NCBI GenBank assembly: GCA_021205715.1
Contig: JAJPXA010000108.1
Coordinates: forward strand, 1-10,188
DNA from: Bacillota bacterium
GTDB lineage: Bacteria > Bacillota > Clostridia > UBA1381
Reading direction: 5' to 3'
Length of the DNA: 10,188 nucleotides
A model generated the notes under the pieces. It was not told the origin of the DNA and searched no databases. It saw nothing but the letters and a program-made list of their open reading frames with translations. Below are positions 1 to 5,480 of the stretch, in pieces. Each line of letters opens with the position of its first letter. Within the stretch, counting starts at the first letter, position 1. The position numbers were made by a program, and so were the translations under genes.

Positions 1-26
1 ATATTATTATAGCATATCCGCTTGAC

Positions 27-36
27 ATTTGCAAAT
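27..36. repeat. TTTGCAAA-core palindrome, upstream copy
   Basis: ATTTGCAAAT is a perfect 10-bp palindrome about 100 bp upstream of the predicted transcription start of the blaI-like gene. The same TTTGCAAA core recurs inside a 12-bp palindrome at 186-197, in the 5' leader. A regulatory role is inference; AT-rich DNA yields such palindromes by chance fairly often. Confidence 0.35.
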
Positions 37-74
37 ACCGCACAGTCATTTATTTTGAAATATAAGACAAATTT

Positions 75-97
75 TTATTTGAAAAATTTTCAAATAA
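75..97. promoter_or_regulatory. inverted repeat just upstream of the -35 box
   Basis: TTATTTGAAA and TTTCAAATAA form a perfect 10-bp inverted repeat separated by AAT. It ends 3 bp before the -35 hexamer at 101. Position and symmetry suit a binding site for a dimeric regulator, either an activator or the BlaI-like repressor encoded downstream. It does not match the classical BlaI/MecI TACA/TGTA operator, so the identity of any binder is unknown. Confidence 0.4.
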
Positions 98-100
98 TGC

Positions 101-129
101 TTGACATCGTGTCGCTCATATCGTATAAT
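101..129 (+). promoter_or_regulatory. consensus sigma-A promoter of the blaI-M56-SLH operon
   Basis: TTGACA (101-106) and TATAAT (124-129) are separated by exactly 17 bp. All twelve hexamer positions match the housekeeping consensus. The predicted start of transcription is near 136, giving a leader of about 95 nt before the blaI-like ATG at 232. A promoter this strong in front of a repressor gene fits an autoregulated operon held down by its own product. Confidence 0.85.
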
Positions 130-136
130 AAGCATA

Positions 137-155
137 GAGCTACTTAATGTCGCTC
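137..155. promoter_or_regulatory. candidate operator at the transcription start
   Basis: GAGCTACTTAATGTCGCTC is an imperfect palindrome centred on base 146: seven of nine base pairs are symmetric (GAGC/GCTC, AC/GT and the central T/A). It lies immediately downstream of the predicted start of transcription, where a repressor blocks RNA polymerase. Its right half, TGTCGCTCA (148-156), is repeated exactly at 110-118 inside the promoter spacer. BlaI/MecI-family repressors bind dyads over the promoter of their own operon, so this is the best operator candidate; the assignment is inference. Confidence 0.5.
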
Positions 156-158
156 AAA

Positions 159-176
159 GGGCGGTCATCTCCGCCC
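159..176 (+). other. GC-rich hairpin in the 5' leader
   Basis: GGGCGG (159-164) and CCGCCC (171-176) pair with a 6-nt loop, TCATCT. The hairpin sits about 25 nt into the predicted transcript and is not followed by a U-run, so it is not a normal intrinsic terminator. It may stabilise the 5' end of the mRNA. No known riboswitch fold is recognisable. Confidence 0.4.
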
Positions 177-185
177 GATATTAAT

Positions 186-197
186 ATTTTGCAAAAT
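186..197. repeat. TTTGCAAA-core palindrome, leader copy
   Basis: ATTTTGCAAAAT is a perfect 12-bp palindrome in the leader, sharing the TTTGCAAA core with the palindrome at 27-36. The two flank the promoter, about 160 bp apart. A second perfect palindrome, GGATATATCC, follows at 201-210 close to the ribosome binding site. Function unknown. Confidence 0.35.
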
Positions 198-231
198 AAA
201 GGATATATCCAAGGAAAGGAACAAACACATT

Positions 232-585
232 ATGAAGATTTCAGATTCGGAAATGGAGCTTATGAACATCATTTGGGGCAGCGAAAGCCCCGCCACAAGC
301 GCGGGGATTGCCGAAAGCCTAAACACGTCTTGGTCGGGCGCGACAATCCGCACGTTTTTGAAAAGGCTTACCGAAAAGGGCGTTCTTAAAATGCGCCGGG
401 ACGGCAAGGTGAACTATTACACCCCATTAATCTCGCGCGAGGATTACAAAAAAATGTGCGCCGAGGAATTTATAAACGATATGTATTCCGGTTCGGTGAA
501 AAATATGCTCGCCGCGCTCTACGGCGGTGAAAAACCGACCGCAGATGAGCTTCGCGAGATTAAGGACTGGTTTGAAAATCTGTAA
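232..585 (+). CDS. BlaI/MecI/CopY-family winged-helix repressor
   Basis: This 117-residue protein is a predicted DNA-binding repressor of the BlaI/MecI (penicillinase repressor) family. The N-terminal half reads as the family's winged helix: helix 1 with the SDSEMELMNIIW stretch (residues 4-15), a recognition helix around the WSGATIRTFLKRL segment (34-46), and a wing at roughly 51-64 ending in YYTPL. Residues 68-117 are the C-terminal dimerisation helices, slightly shorter than in the staphylococcal proteins (about 125 residues). In characterised systems the repressor is cleaved in this region after the partner M56 protease is activated; no obvious matching scissile Asn-Phe site is seen. The ATG at 232 is preceded by AAAGGA (215-220) with 11-nt spacing. 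It is the first gene of an operon with the M56 protease 71 bp downstream and probably represses its own promoter. Family assignment is secure; the target genes are inferred. Confidence 0.93.
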   Translation: MKISDSEMELMNIIWGSESPATSAGIAESLNTSWSGATIRTFLKRLTEKGVLKMRRDGKVNYYTPLISREDYKKMCAEEFINDMYSGSVKNMLAALYGGEKPTADELREIKDWFENL

Positions 586-615
586 CGGCAAAAGCTCAAC
601 CGATAAAACGAACAT

Positions 616-636
616 ATCCGCAAAGCAAACGCGGAT
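616..636 (+). other. small stem-loop between the repressor and protease genes
   Basis: ATCCGC (616-621) and GCGGAT (631-636) can pair across a 9-nt loop in the 71-bp gap. There is no U-run, so it is not a terminator. It lies just before the SD of the protease gene (near 644-650) and could affect translation or mRNA processing; this is weakly supported. Confidence 0.3.
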
Positions 637-656
637 TGAAAGAATGGAGAATTTAT

Positions 657-2225
657 ATGGTCAGATTTTTATACAATCTTATCCTGATGAGCATATCGGG
701 AAGCATTATGTACCTTTTGGCGCTTCTTGCGAAAAAAGTAACAAAGGGCAGATTTTCCGGATGGTATTACGCGCTTTCTGTAACGGCGGCGGTACTTATG
801 ATTGTCCCCTTGCAGGCGGCGTTTACTGTCCCCAAGATAATCAATATTGAAGTTTCACAGAGCTTTACGCAAACGGTTCAAAGCGCCGAAACAGCTTCGG
901 CGGGGACAGGTATTTCCGCGGCGGCGGTGATATTTTTGATATGGCTCGCCGCGGCGGCGGTGTCATTTTCCGTAACGCTTGCGCGCTATATCCGCGCGGC
1001 GAAAAATCTAAAGGCGATAAGCGCCGAAACCTATGACGAAAAGATACTTTCGGCTTACAGCGAAACACGCCGGCTTCTGGGCGTTTCGCGCGATATTAAA
1101 ATCATGACAAGCGGCGCGCTCACGTCGCCGCTCCTGTTCGGCATTTTCAAGCCTGCTATTGTTATACCGAGCCGTGATTTTACATATAACGAGCTGAAAA
1201 TGATTTTCGCGCATGAGCTGACGCATTACCGCCACAAGGATTTGGCAATTAAATTTACCGCGTCCATAGCGGCGAGCGTACATTGGTTTAACCCGCTCTC
1301 ACATTTCCTGATGAAATCCGTAAATGAGTGGTGCGAGCTTTGCTGCGACGAGAGTGTGCTAAAGCGCCTTGACCTGTCGGACAAAAAGGACTACGGCAGG
1401 CTGATAATATCGGTGATTGAGCATACCCCCTCACGGCGGTTCGCCTGCACCACCGCTATGGCGTCGCCCAAGCGCGGCATACAGCGGCGGCTCCTGCGCA
1501 TAGCTGAATTCAAAAGCACCTCGCGCGTGTTTAAAACTGCAAGCGCTATGGCGGCGGTATCGATGGTTGTCTGTTCCGTGACCGCGTTCGGCTTCAGCGA
1601 GGCAAAGGAAATAATGCCCGAGCCTATTGCCGAATTTATCGACGAGGCAACAACCGAGGAAGCGGTGACAACACCGAATACGGCGGCTCCGACGGAGCCG
1701 CCGCAAGCCGCCGAATCCTCAGGCGGCAAAATTGCAGCGGAATATTACCAATCCACCGAGGAATTGCCGCCGGATGCCGCCGCACAGACGGATGATATAT
1801 TGTCCGATCCCGCGGAGAATGCCGAAACGGCGGATTCGGCTGCTGCGGCAGAAGCCGCGGAGGCGGTAATATCATCAATTGAACCAAACACTCATGATTA
1901 TAAAAACGGCGTTATCGATGTCGCGACCGGCTCCGTAAGCACGGGTATCGATTTCACCGAAAAGGGACAGGTACTCGAAATGGCAAGTGTGTATTCGGGA
2001 AGCGACAACACAACTATGTCGGTATACGCGAGCAGCGGAAGCATTGAGGTTGTCGACGCGGCGACGAACGAGATAGTCTACGACGGCAGAGAATCCGATG
2101 AAAAAACCGCGAGAATCCCGACGCGGGACGGGCAGCAGTATCTGGTGCGCGTTATTTCCGACGAGGACGGCGAAAGTCACGCGGATATTTACACCTACGG
2201 CGTTACGGATGATGACGCGGAATAA
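657..2225 (+). CDS. M56-family (BlaR1-like) membrane zinc metalloprotease
   Basis: This 522-residue integral membrane protease is the expected partner of the upstream repressor: in BlaR1/MecR1 systems an external signal activates the cytoplasmic zinc protease, which leads to loss of the repressor. Predicted membrane segments lie near residues 8-26, 36-58, 86-110 and 294-313. The M56 signature HELTH is at 186-190 and is followed by EWCELCCDE (224-232), which supplies the family's downstream acidic zinc ligand. After the last membrane segment there is no penicillin-binding (class D beta-lactamase-like) domain. Instead comes an Ala/Glu/Thr/Pro-rich acidic stalk (about 314-405) and a roughly 110-residue Asp/Ser/Val-rich C-terminal region, probably a beta-sandwich. 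The sensed signal is therefore unlikely to be a beta-lactam bound in the classical way. I chose ATG 657, preceded by a TGGAGA-type SD, over the in-frame TTG at 636, which lacks one. An SLH gene follows after 16 bp. Confidence 0.9.
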   Translation: MVRFLYNLILMSISGSIMYLLALLAKKVTKGRFSGWYYALSVTAAVLMIVPLQAAFTVPKIINIEVSQSFTQTVQSAETASAGTGISAAAVIFLIWLAAAAVSFSVTLARYIRAAKNLKAISAETYDEKILSAYSETRRLLGVSRDIKIMTSGALTSPLLFGIFKPAIVIPSRDFTYNELKMIFAHELTHYRHKDLAIKFTASIAASVHWFNPLSHFLMKSVNEWCELCCDESVLKRLDLSDKKDYGRLIISVIEHTPSRRFACTTAMASPKRGIQRRLLRIAEFKSTSRVFKTASAMAAVSMVVCSVTAFGFSEAKEIMPEPIAEFIDEATTEEAVTTPNTAAPTEPPQAAESSGGKIAAEYYQSTEELPPDAAAQTDDILSDPAENAETADSAAAAEAAEAVISSIEPNTHDYKNGVIDVATGSVSTGIDFTEKGQVLEMASVYSGSDNTTMSVYASSGSIEVVDAATNEIVYDGRESDEKTARIPTRDGQQYLVRVISDEDGESHADIYTYGVTDDDAE

Positions 2226-2241
2226 AGAAAGGACGATGTTT

Positions 2242-3237
2242 ATGAAAAGGAAAATAACGGCGCTGATTTTGGCGGCGGCAATCTTTACGGCGGCGGCGCC
2301 GGCGTTTGCGGCAAATACGGAGCGGATAACGCCCGAATATGAGTTTGACGAAAATCTTATCAAAGCGCACACGGTATCGAACGCGTCCGTATTTTCGGAC
2401 GCGGCGGAGCTGTCCGAGGCGGAGGAGTTTCTCGTGCGGTTCGAGATACTCACCGGCTACGAGGACGGCACCCTGCGGCTTGAAAATACAATAACCCGCG
2501 CCGAGGCGGCGGCGATGCTTGTAAGAATCGCCTGCACCAAAGAGAGCGTGGAAAGCATTGAAACCACCTATGACAAAGACGGCATTGCCGAACTGCAAAA
2601 GGAGGCGGGCATATCCGGTATGGAATGGGAATACGAGGGATTTACCGATGTCGAGCTTGACAGTTGGTATCACCCTTACGTATATTACTCAAAACGTATT
2701 GATTGGATAAACGGCTACGAGGACGGCAGCTTCAGACCCGAAAACCGGGTTACGGAAATCGAATTTGTATGTATGCTCGAAAAACTCTTGGGCTACAGTG
2801 AAAGAATTGAAGCTGAGGGCGGTTGGCAGGACGGTGTTTTAGCGGTAAACGAGCTTTTGGACATAGCGGACAACCCGACCGATGAGCCGCTTACGAGAGC
2901 GCGTATGTGCGAAACAGCGTTTAACACACTTAACGCGAATATTGTTGTTCAGATGGGAACCTCGTATAATGCCGCGTCAGACACGGTAGAAAATGAATTT
3001 AGCGAGGGCCCGACGCTTATGAACCGCAAAGGTCAATTTAAGCTTCACGGAACGATTACGGAGGTTTCCGACAAAACCGTTGTGTTTGTCCCCGCCGAGG
3101 ATTACGACCTCGATTCGGAATACAAGCTTAACGCGGGCACGGAATACACATTCCTCAAAGGCTATTCCGATATAACCGCCGGAGAGTTCGACGTTTACGT
3201 TGATTTGGACAACGATACGCTGGTTTTCACGCTGTAG
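2242..3237 (+). CDS. secreted SLH-domain protein, short paralogue
   Basis: This 331-residue protein is exported and probably held on the cell wall. A signal peptide is clear: MKRK, a hydrophobic core, then APAFA before Ala24. A short linker leads to three S-layer-homology modules. The first (about 62-98) contains LTGYEDGTLRLENTITRAEA. The second (133-185) contains the SWYHPY and INGYEDGSFRP motifs. The third, degenerate one (about 193-230) ends in PLTRARMCETAFNTL. The rest of the protein (267-331) is a small predicted beta domain that recurs at the C-terminus of the longer paralogue at 3807. SLH modules normally bind pyruvylated secondary cell-wall polymer; no catalytic domain is present. ATG 2242 is 8 nt after AAAGGA (2228-2233); ATG 2236 is too close to it. 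The 16-bp gap to the M56 gene implies co-transcription. Its stop codon overlaps a GTAGGGG motif that recurs in the repeats downstream. Confidence 0.9.
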   Translation: MKRKITALILAAAIFTAAAPAFAANTERITPEYEFDENLIKAHTVSNASVFSDAAELSEAEEFLVRFEILTGYEDGTLRLENTITRAEAAAMLVRIACTKESVESIETTYDKDGIAELQKEAGISGMEWEYEGFTDVELDSWYHPYVYYSKRIDWINGYEDGSFRPENRVTEIEFVCMLEKLLGYSERIEAEGGWQDGVLAVNELLDIADNPTDEPLTRARMCETAFNTLNANIVVQMGTSYNAASDTVENEFSEGPTLMNRKGQFKLHGTITEVSDKTVVFVPAEDYDLDSEYKLNAGTEYTFLKGYSDITAGEFDVYVDLDNDTLVFTL

Positions 3238-3298
3238 GGGCCGCGGTTGAGCAAACAGAAAAAGCTGTGTGATACGTGAAGGTGTGATTTTTGTTTAG

Positions 3299-3484
3299 GT
3301 TCATGGTTGAACTTGGGGCTTCTCGCCCCATTTGATTTCGCATAGCGAAATCAAAGACCCGTAAGCCTTTAAAAAAAGCTTGACCTAAACTTTGCCGCGA
3401 AACGATAGTTTCGCGTTTGGATATAAAATGCATTATACTTCGTAGGGGTTCCCTGTCTTTGCGGAGCAAAGTCAAAACCCCCAC
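3299..3484. repeat. row of short hairpins in the gene-free stretch
   Basis: This part of the 569-bp stretch between the SLH genes holds at least five stem-loops. They are GTTCA/TGAAC (3299-3312), GGGGC/GCCCC (3315-3329), TTTGATTTCGC/GCGAAATCAAA with loop ATA (3331-3355), CGCGAAAC/GTTTCGCG with loop GATA (3396-3415), and CTTTGC/GCAAAG with loop GGA (3457-3471). The last is enclosed by GTAGGGGTT (3442-3450) and AACCCCCAC (3476-3484), which pair with one mismatch. No coding region is supported here. No stem is followed by a clear U-run, so none is an obvious terminator for the upstream SLH gene. The base pairing is read directly; membership of a dispersed repeat family is inferred. Confidence 0.7.
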
Positions 3485-3515
3485 AATCCGTACCGGAAAT
3501 TTAATTTGAAGGTTT

Positions 3516-3690
3516 GTAGGGGCGAACAGTGTTCGCCCAAATCCCTCATCCGTCGACTGCGTCGACACCTTCCCCCAAGGGAAGGCTTGAATAGGTGCAT
3601 TTGAAAAAGGTTAGCCTTCCCCCCGGGGAAGGTGGCACGGCGCAGCCGTGACGGATGAGGGTTTCCGACGACCACAAGGGTCGCCCCTAC
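3516..3690. repeat. 175-bp composite inverted-repeat element
   Basis: The outer ends are GTAGGGGCGA (3516-3525) and TCGCCCCTAC (3681-3690), an exact 10-bp inverted repeat. Inside lies an exact 12-bp inverted repeat, CCCTCATCCGTC (3543-3554) against GACGGATGAGGG (3650-3661). Each arm also has its own hairpins: GTCGAC/GTCGAC (3552-3566) and CCTTCCC/GGGAAGG (3568-3585) on the left; CCTTCCCC/GGGGAAGG (3615-3632) and CACGGC/GCCGTG (3636-3650) on the right. A further 8-bp hairpin (3520-3538) sits at the left end. No transposase is encoded. It resembles a non-autonomous palindromic repeat (REP/MITE-like) that should recur elsewhere in the genome. Confidence 0.82.
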
Positions 3691-3694
3691 GGAG

Positions 3695-3721
3695 TTGACA
3701 ATAACATAAAATTTGTAAAAA
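3695..3721 (+). promoter_or_regulatory. weak candidate promoter for the second SLH gene
   Basis: TTGACA (3695-3700) begins 4 bp after the composite repeat. The best -10-like hexamer, TAAAAA (3716-3721), is only 15 bp away, below the optimal spacing. It would give a leader of about 80 nt before ATG 3807. The match is poor in its -10, and read-through from the upstream operon is also possible. Confidence 0.3.
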
Positions 3722-3806
3722 GGACTCTACGAATTGCGGGTTCCATAAGTCCCTAAGCAAAATTCACATCACACCCCACACTGCATTGATAGGAGGAGAA
3801 TGGATT

Positions 3807-5402
3807 ATGAAGATTACTATGTGCAACAAATTTACCGCACTGCTTTTGGCGGCAATGATATTTGTATCTCAAATGCCGCCCGCGCTCGCGGCTACTTGGA
3901 ATTTCGATAACGGCACCGCGGTAGGTCAAAGCAGCGGCATATTCATATTCCGGCAAAAATACGGCGAGGATGAGGCGGGGATTGTTATAATGAACACCGC
4001 CGCAAACGGCGGACCTGTGCTTGACGACGAGTACACCCTGCTTATGCCGGCGGAAACGGCGGCGGTAATGTGGGGGTATGAAATTACGGAGGATACCGAC
4101 TCGATTACCCTCGCGCACGACAAGCGGACGGTTGTTATTTCGCTGATTGACAATACGGCTGAGGTCGACGGGGAAACGATTGAGGTTTATCACAAGGAGA
4201 TGAACGGGACAACGTATATTCCCTATACCGCCCTTGCGGATTTGTTTGACGTTGACGTAAGCTGGGACGCGGAAACATCGTCACTTACGATAGTTGAAAA
4301 TTCCGAAACGCCCGTTTCGACGGCGGAATTGAATTTCAGAGAATATTCAAAATTGCCGCCGTCTTCAAGCAGAACGTCTGCCTCGGGCGGAACGTCCGCC
4401 TCGGGCGGAACGTCCGCTTCGGGCGGAACGTCCGCTTCGGGCGGAACGTCCGCTTCGGGCGGCAGCGATGCGGGGACAGACAATGCCGAGCTTGAAAACA
4501 CGGAATACGTGTTTGACACGTCGCTTGCGGAGAGCTTCAGCGTTTCGGACGCGCCCGTGTTCTCCGATGAGCCGAATTTGCCGCAAGCGCCGGAGCTTCT
4601 TGTCCGCATCGGCATATTGAGCGGCTATGAAGACGGCACTCTTCGGCTTGATAACACTCTAACCCGCGCCGAGGCGGCGACGCTTTTGATAAAAACGGTT
4701 TATTCCGCGTCGGCGATAGCGGATTATGAGAAAAACTACAGCAAAGAGGGCATCGAAGAGGACAAAGCGCTGTCGGAGCAGTTCGATATCGAATGGGTAT
4801 ACAACGGCTTTGACGATGTCGCGCTTGACAACTGGTATCACCCCTATGTGTATGCGGCAAAGCAATTGGGATATATCGGCGGCTATGAGGACGGTAATTT
4901 CCGACCCTCGAACGAGGTCAGCGAAATTGAATTTCTGAAAATGACGGAAACAGCGTTGGGATATGATAATATGATTGACGCGGAGGGCGGCTGGCCCGAC
5001 GGGGTCACAACGATTTCCGACCGTTTGGGACTTATCGAGAATCCCTCCTACGAGCCGCTTACAAGGCGGCGTATGGCTGAAATAATTTACAACGCGCTTA
5101 TGACGAACACCATAGTTATGAACGGCTACGCGATGAATCAAGAAACAGGGCAGATTGAGCTGCGCTTTGGCGAGGCTGATATTCTGCTGAATTATCCCAA
5201 GGAAATTTACAAGCTCAGCGGCGCGATAACCGAGGTTTCCGACAAAACGGTCACATTTGTACCCGACGAGGACTACGATGTCATGTATGATTTGCTCGCC
5301 GGCAAGGAATACACATTCCTGAAAAAATATTCCGACATAACAACTGGAGAGTGCGATATTTATGTTGATTTCGACAGTTATACATTGATTTGCACGATAT
5401 AA
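3807..5402 (+). CDS. secreted SLH-domain protein with stalk domain and TSASGG linker
   Basis: This 531-residue secreted protein is the longer paralogue of the SLH protein at 2242. A signal peptide (to about Ala28, MPPALA before Ala29) leads to a roughly 100-residue N-terminal domain (about 66-165) with the pattern of copper-amine-oxidase N-terminal (stalk) domains: a DGETIEV turn, TTYIPYTALADLF and a VSWDAETSSLTI end. A Ser/Gly linker of five TSASGG units (190-219) follows. Three SLH modules come next: about 262-300, 333-386 (NWYHPY, IGGYEDGNFRP) and a degenerate one near 395-432 (PLTRRRMAEIIYNAL). The C-terminal 65 residues (from YKLSGAITEVSDKTV) closely match the short paralogue. SLH modules anchor proteins to wall polymer; the stalk-like domain probably faces outward and has no enzymatic motif. 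ATG 3807 lies 10 nt after a strong AGGAGG (3791-3796); TTG 3786 lies before that SD and is rejected. A bidirectional terminator follows. Confidence 0.92.
   Translation: MKITMCNKFTALLLAAMIFVSQMPPALAATWNFDNGTAVGQSSGIFIFRQKYGEDEAGIVIMNTAANGGPVLDDEYTLLMPAETAAVMWGYEITEDTDSITLAHDKRTVVISLIDNTAEVDGETIEVYHKEMNGTTYIPYTALADLFDVDVSWDAETSSLTIVENSETPVSTAELNFREYSKLPPSSSRTSASGGTSASGGTSASGGTSASGGTSASGGSDAGTDNAELENTEYVFDTSLAESFSVSDAPVFSDEPNLPQAPELLVRIGILSGYEDGTLRLDNTLTRAEAATLLIKTVYSASAIADYEKNYSKEGIEEDKALSEQFDIEWVYNGFDDVALDNWYHPYVYAAKQLGYIGGYEDGNFRPSNEVSEIEFLKMTETALGYDNMIDAEGGWPDGVTTISDRLGLIENPSYEPLTRRRMAEIIYNALMTNTIVMNGYAMNQETGQIELRFGEADILLNYPKEIYKLSGAITEVSDKTVTFVPDEDYDVMYDLLAGKEYTFLKKYSDITTGECDIYVDFDSYTLICTI
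4374..4463 (+). repeat. five in-frame 18-bp tandem repeats (TSASGG linker)
   Basis: Five head-to-tail 18-bp units, each coding for Thr-Ser-Ala-Ser-Gly-Gly, span 90 bp without interruption. Units differ only at synonymous third positions: TCT in unit 1, GCC in units 1-2 against GCT in units 3-5, and GGC at the very end. Units 3 and 4 are identical, pointing to recent slippage or recombination. The unit length is a multiple of three, so copy-number change alters linker length without a frameshift. Confidence 0.95.
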
Positions 5403-5431
5403 CCCAAAATTAAATTATGTTACATTCATAA

Positions 5432-5464
5432 AAAGGACTTCCGCTCGGAAGTCCTTTAATTTTT
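5432..5464. terminator. bidirectional intrinsic terminator
   Basis: AAAGGACTTCC (5432-5442) and GGAAGTCCTTT (5447-5457) form a perfect 11-bp stem with a GCTC tetraloop. It is followed by AATTTTT on the + strand and by a T-run (the complement of CATAAAAA) on the minus strand. It lies between the convergent SLH gene (stop 5402) and flippase gene (stop 5481) and should terminate both. Confidence 0.9.
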
Positions 5465-5480
5465 AACAGGCATAAAATAT

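Noticed and set aside
22..50. Second promoter starting at TTGACA (22-27)
   Set aside because: No acceptable -10 hexamer lies at 16-18 bp spacing. GCTTGACAT is repeated at 20-28 and 99-107, but only the second copy has a -10 box.
159..176. Riboswitch or attenuator in the blaI leader
   Set aside because: Only one 6-bp hairpin is visible, with no U-run and no conserved aptamer pattern; the leader is too short for most known classes.
232..2225. Beta-lactam resistance operon (blaI-blaR1)
   Set aside because: The family assignment holds, but the sensor lacks the penicillin-binding domain and no beta-lactamase or mecA-like gene is nearby, so a resistance call is not justified.
1875..2453. 192-codon open frame on the minus strand
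   Set aside because: It lies opposite the 3' end of the M56 gene and the start of the SLH gene, both with strong domain and motif support. It has no recognisable motif.
3238..3300. Terminator directly after the short SLH gene
   Set aside because: No strong stem followed by a T-run is found; only short GC patches and a CAG/CTG pairing are present.
3472..3675. Short minus-strand open frames inside the palindromic repeats
   Set aside because: They are translations of repeat DNA: the protein simply mirrors the hairpin sequences, and no SD or conserved domain is seen. Such frames are often mis-annotated as hypothetical proteins.
4374..4463. CRISPR array
   Set aside because: The 18-bp units are directly adjacent with no spacers and are in frame inside a coding gene.
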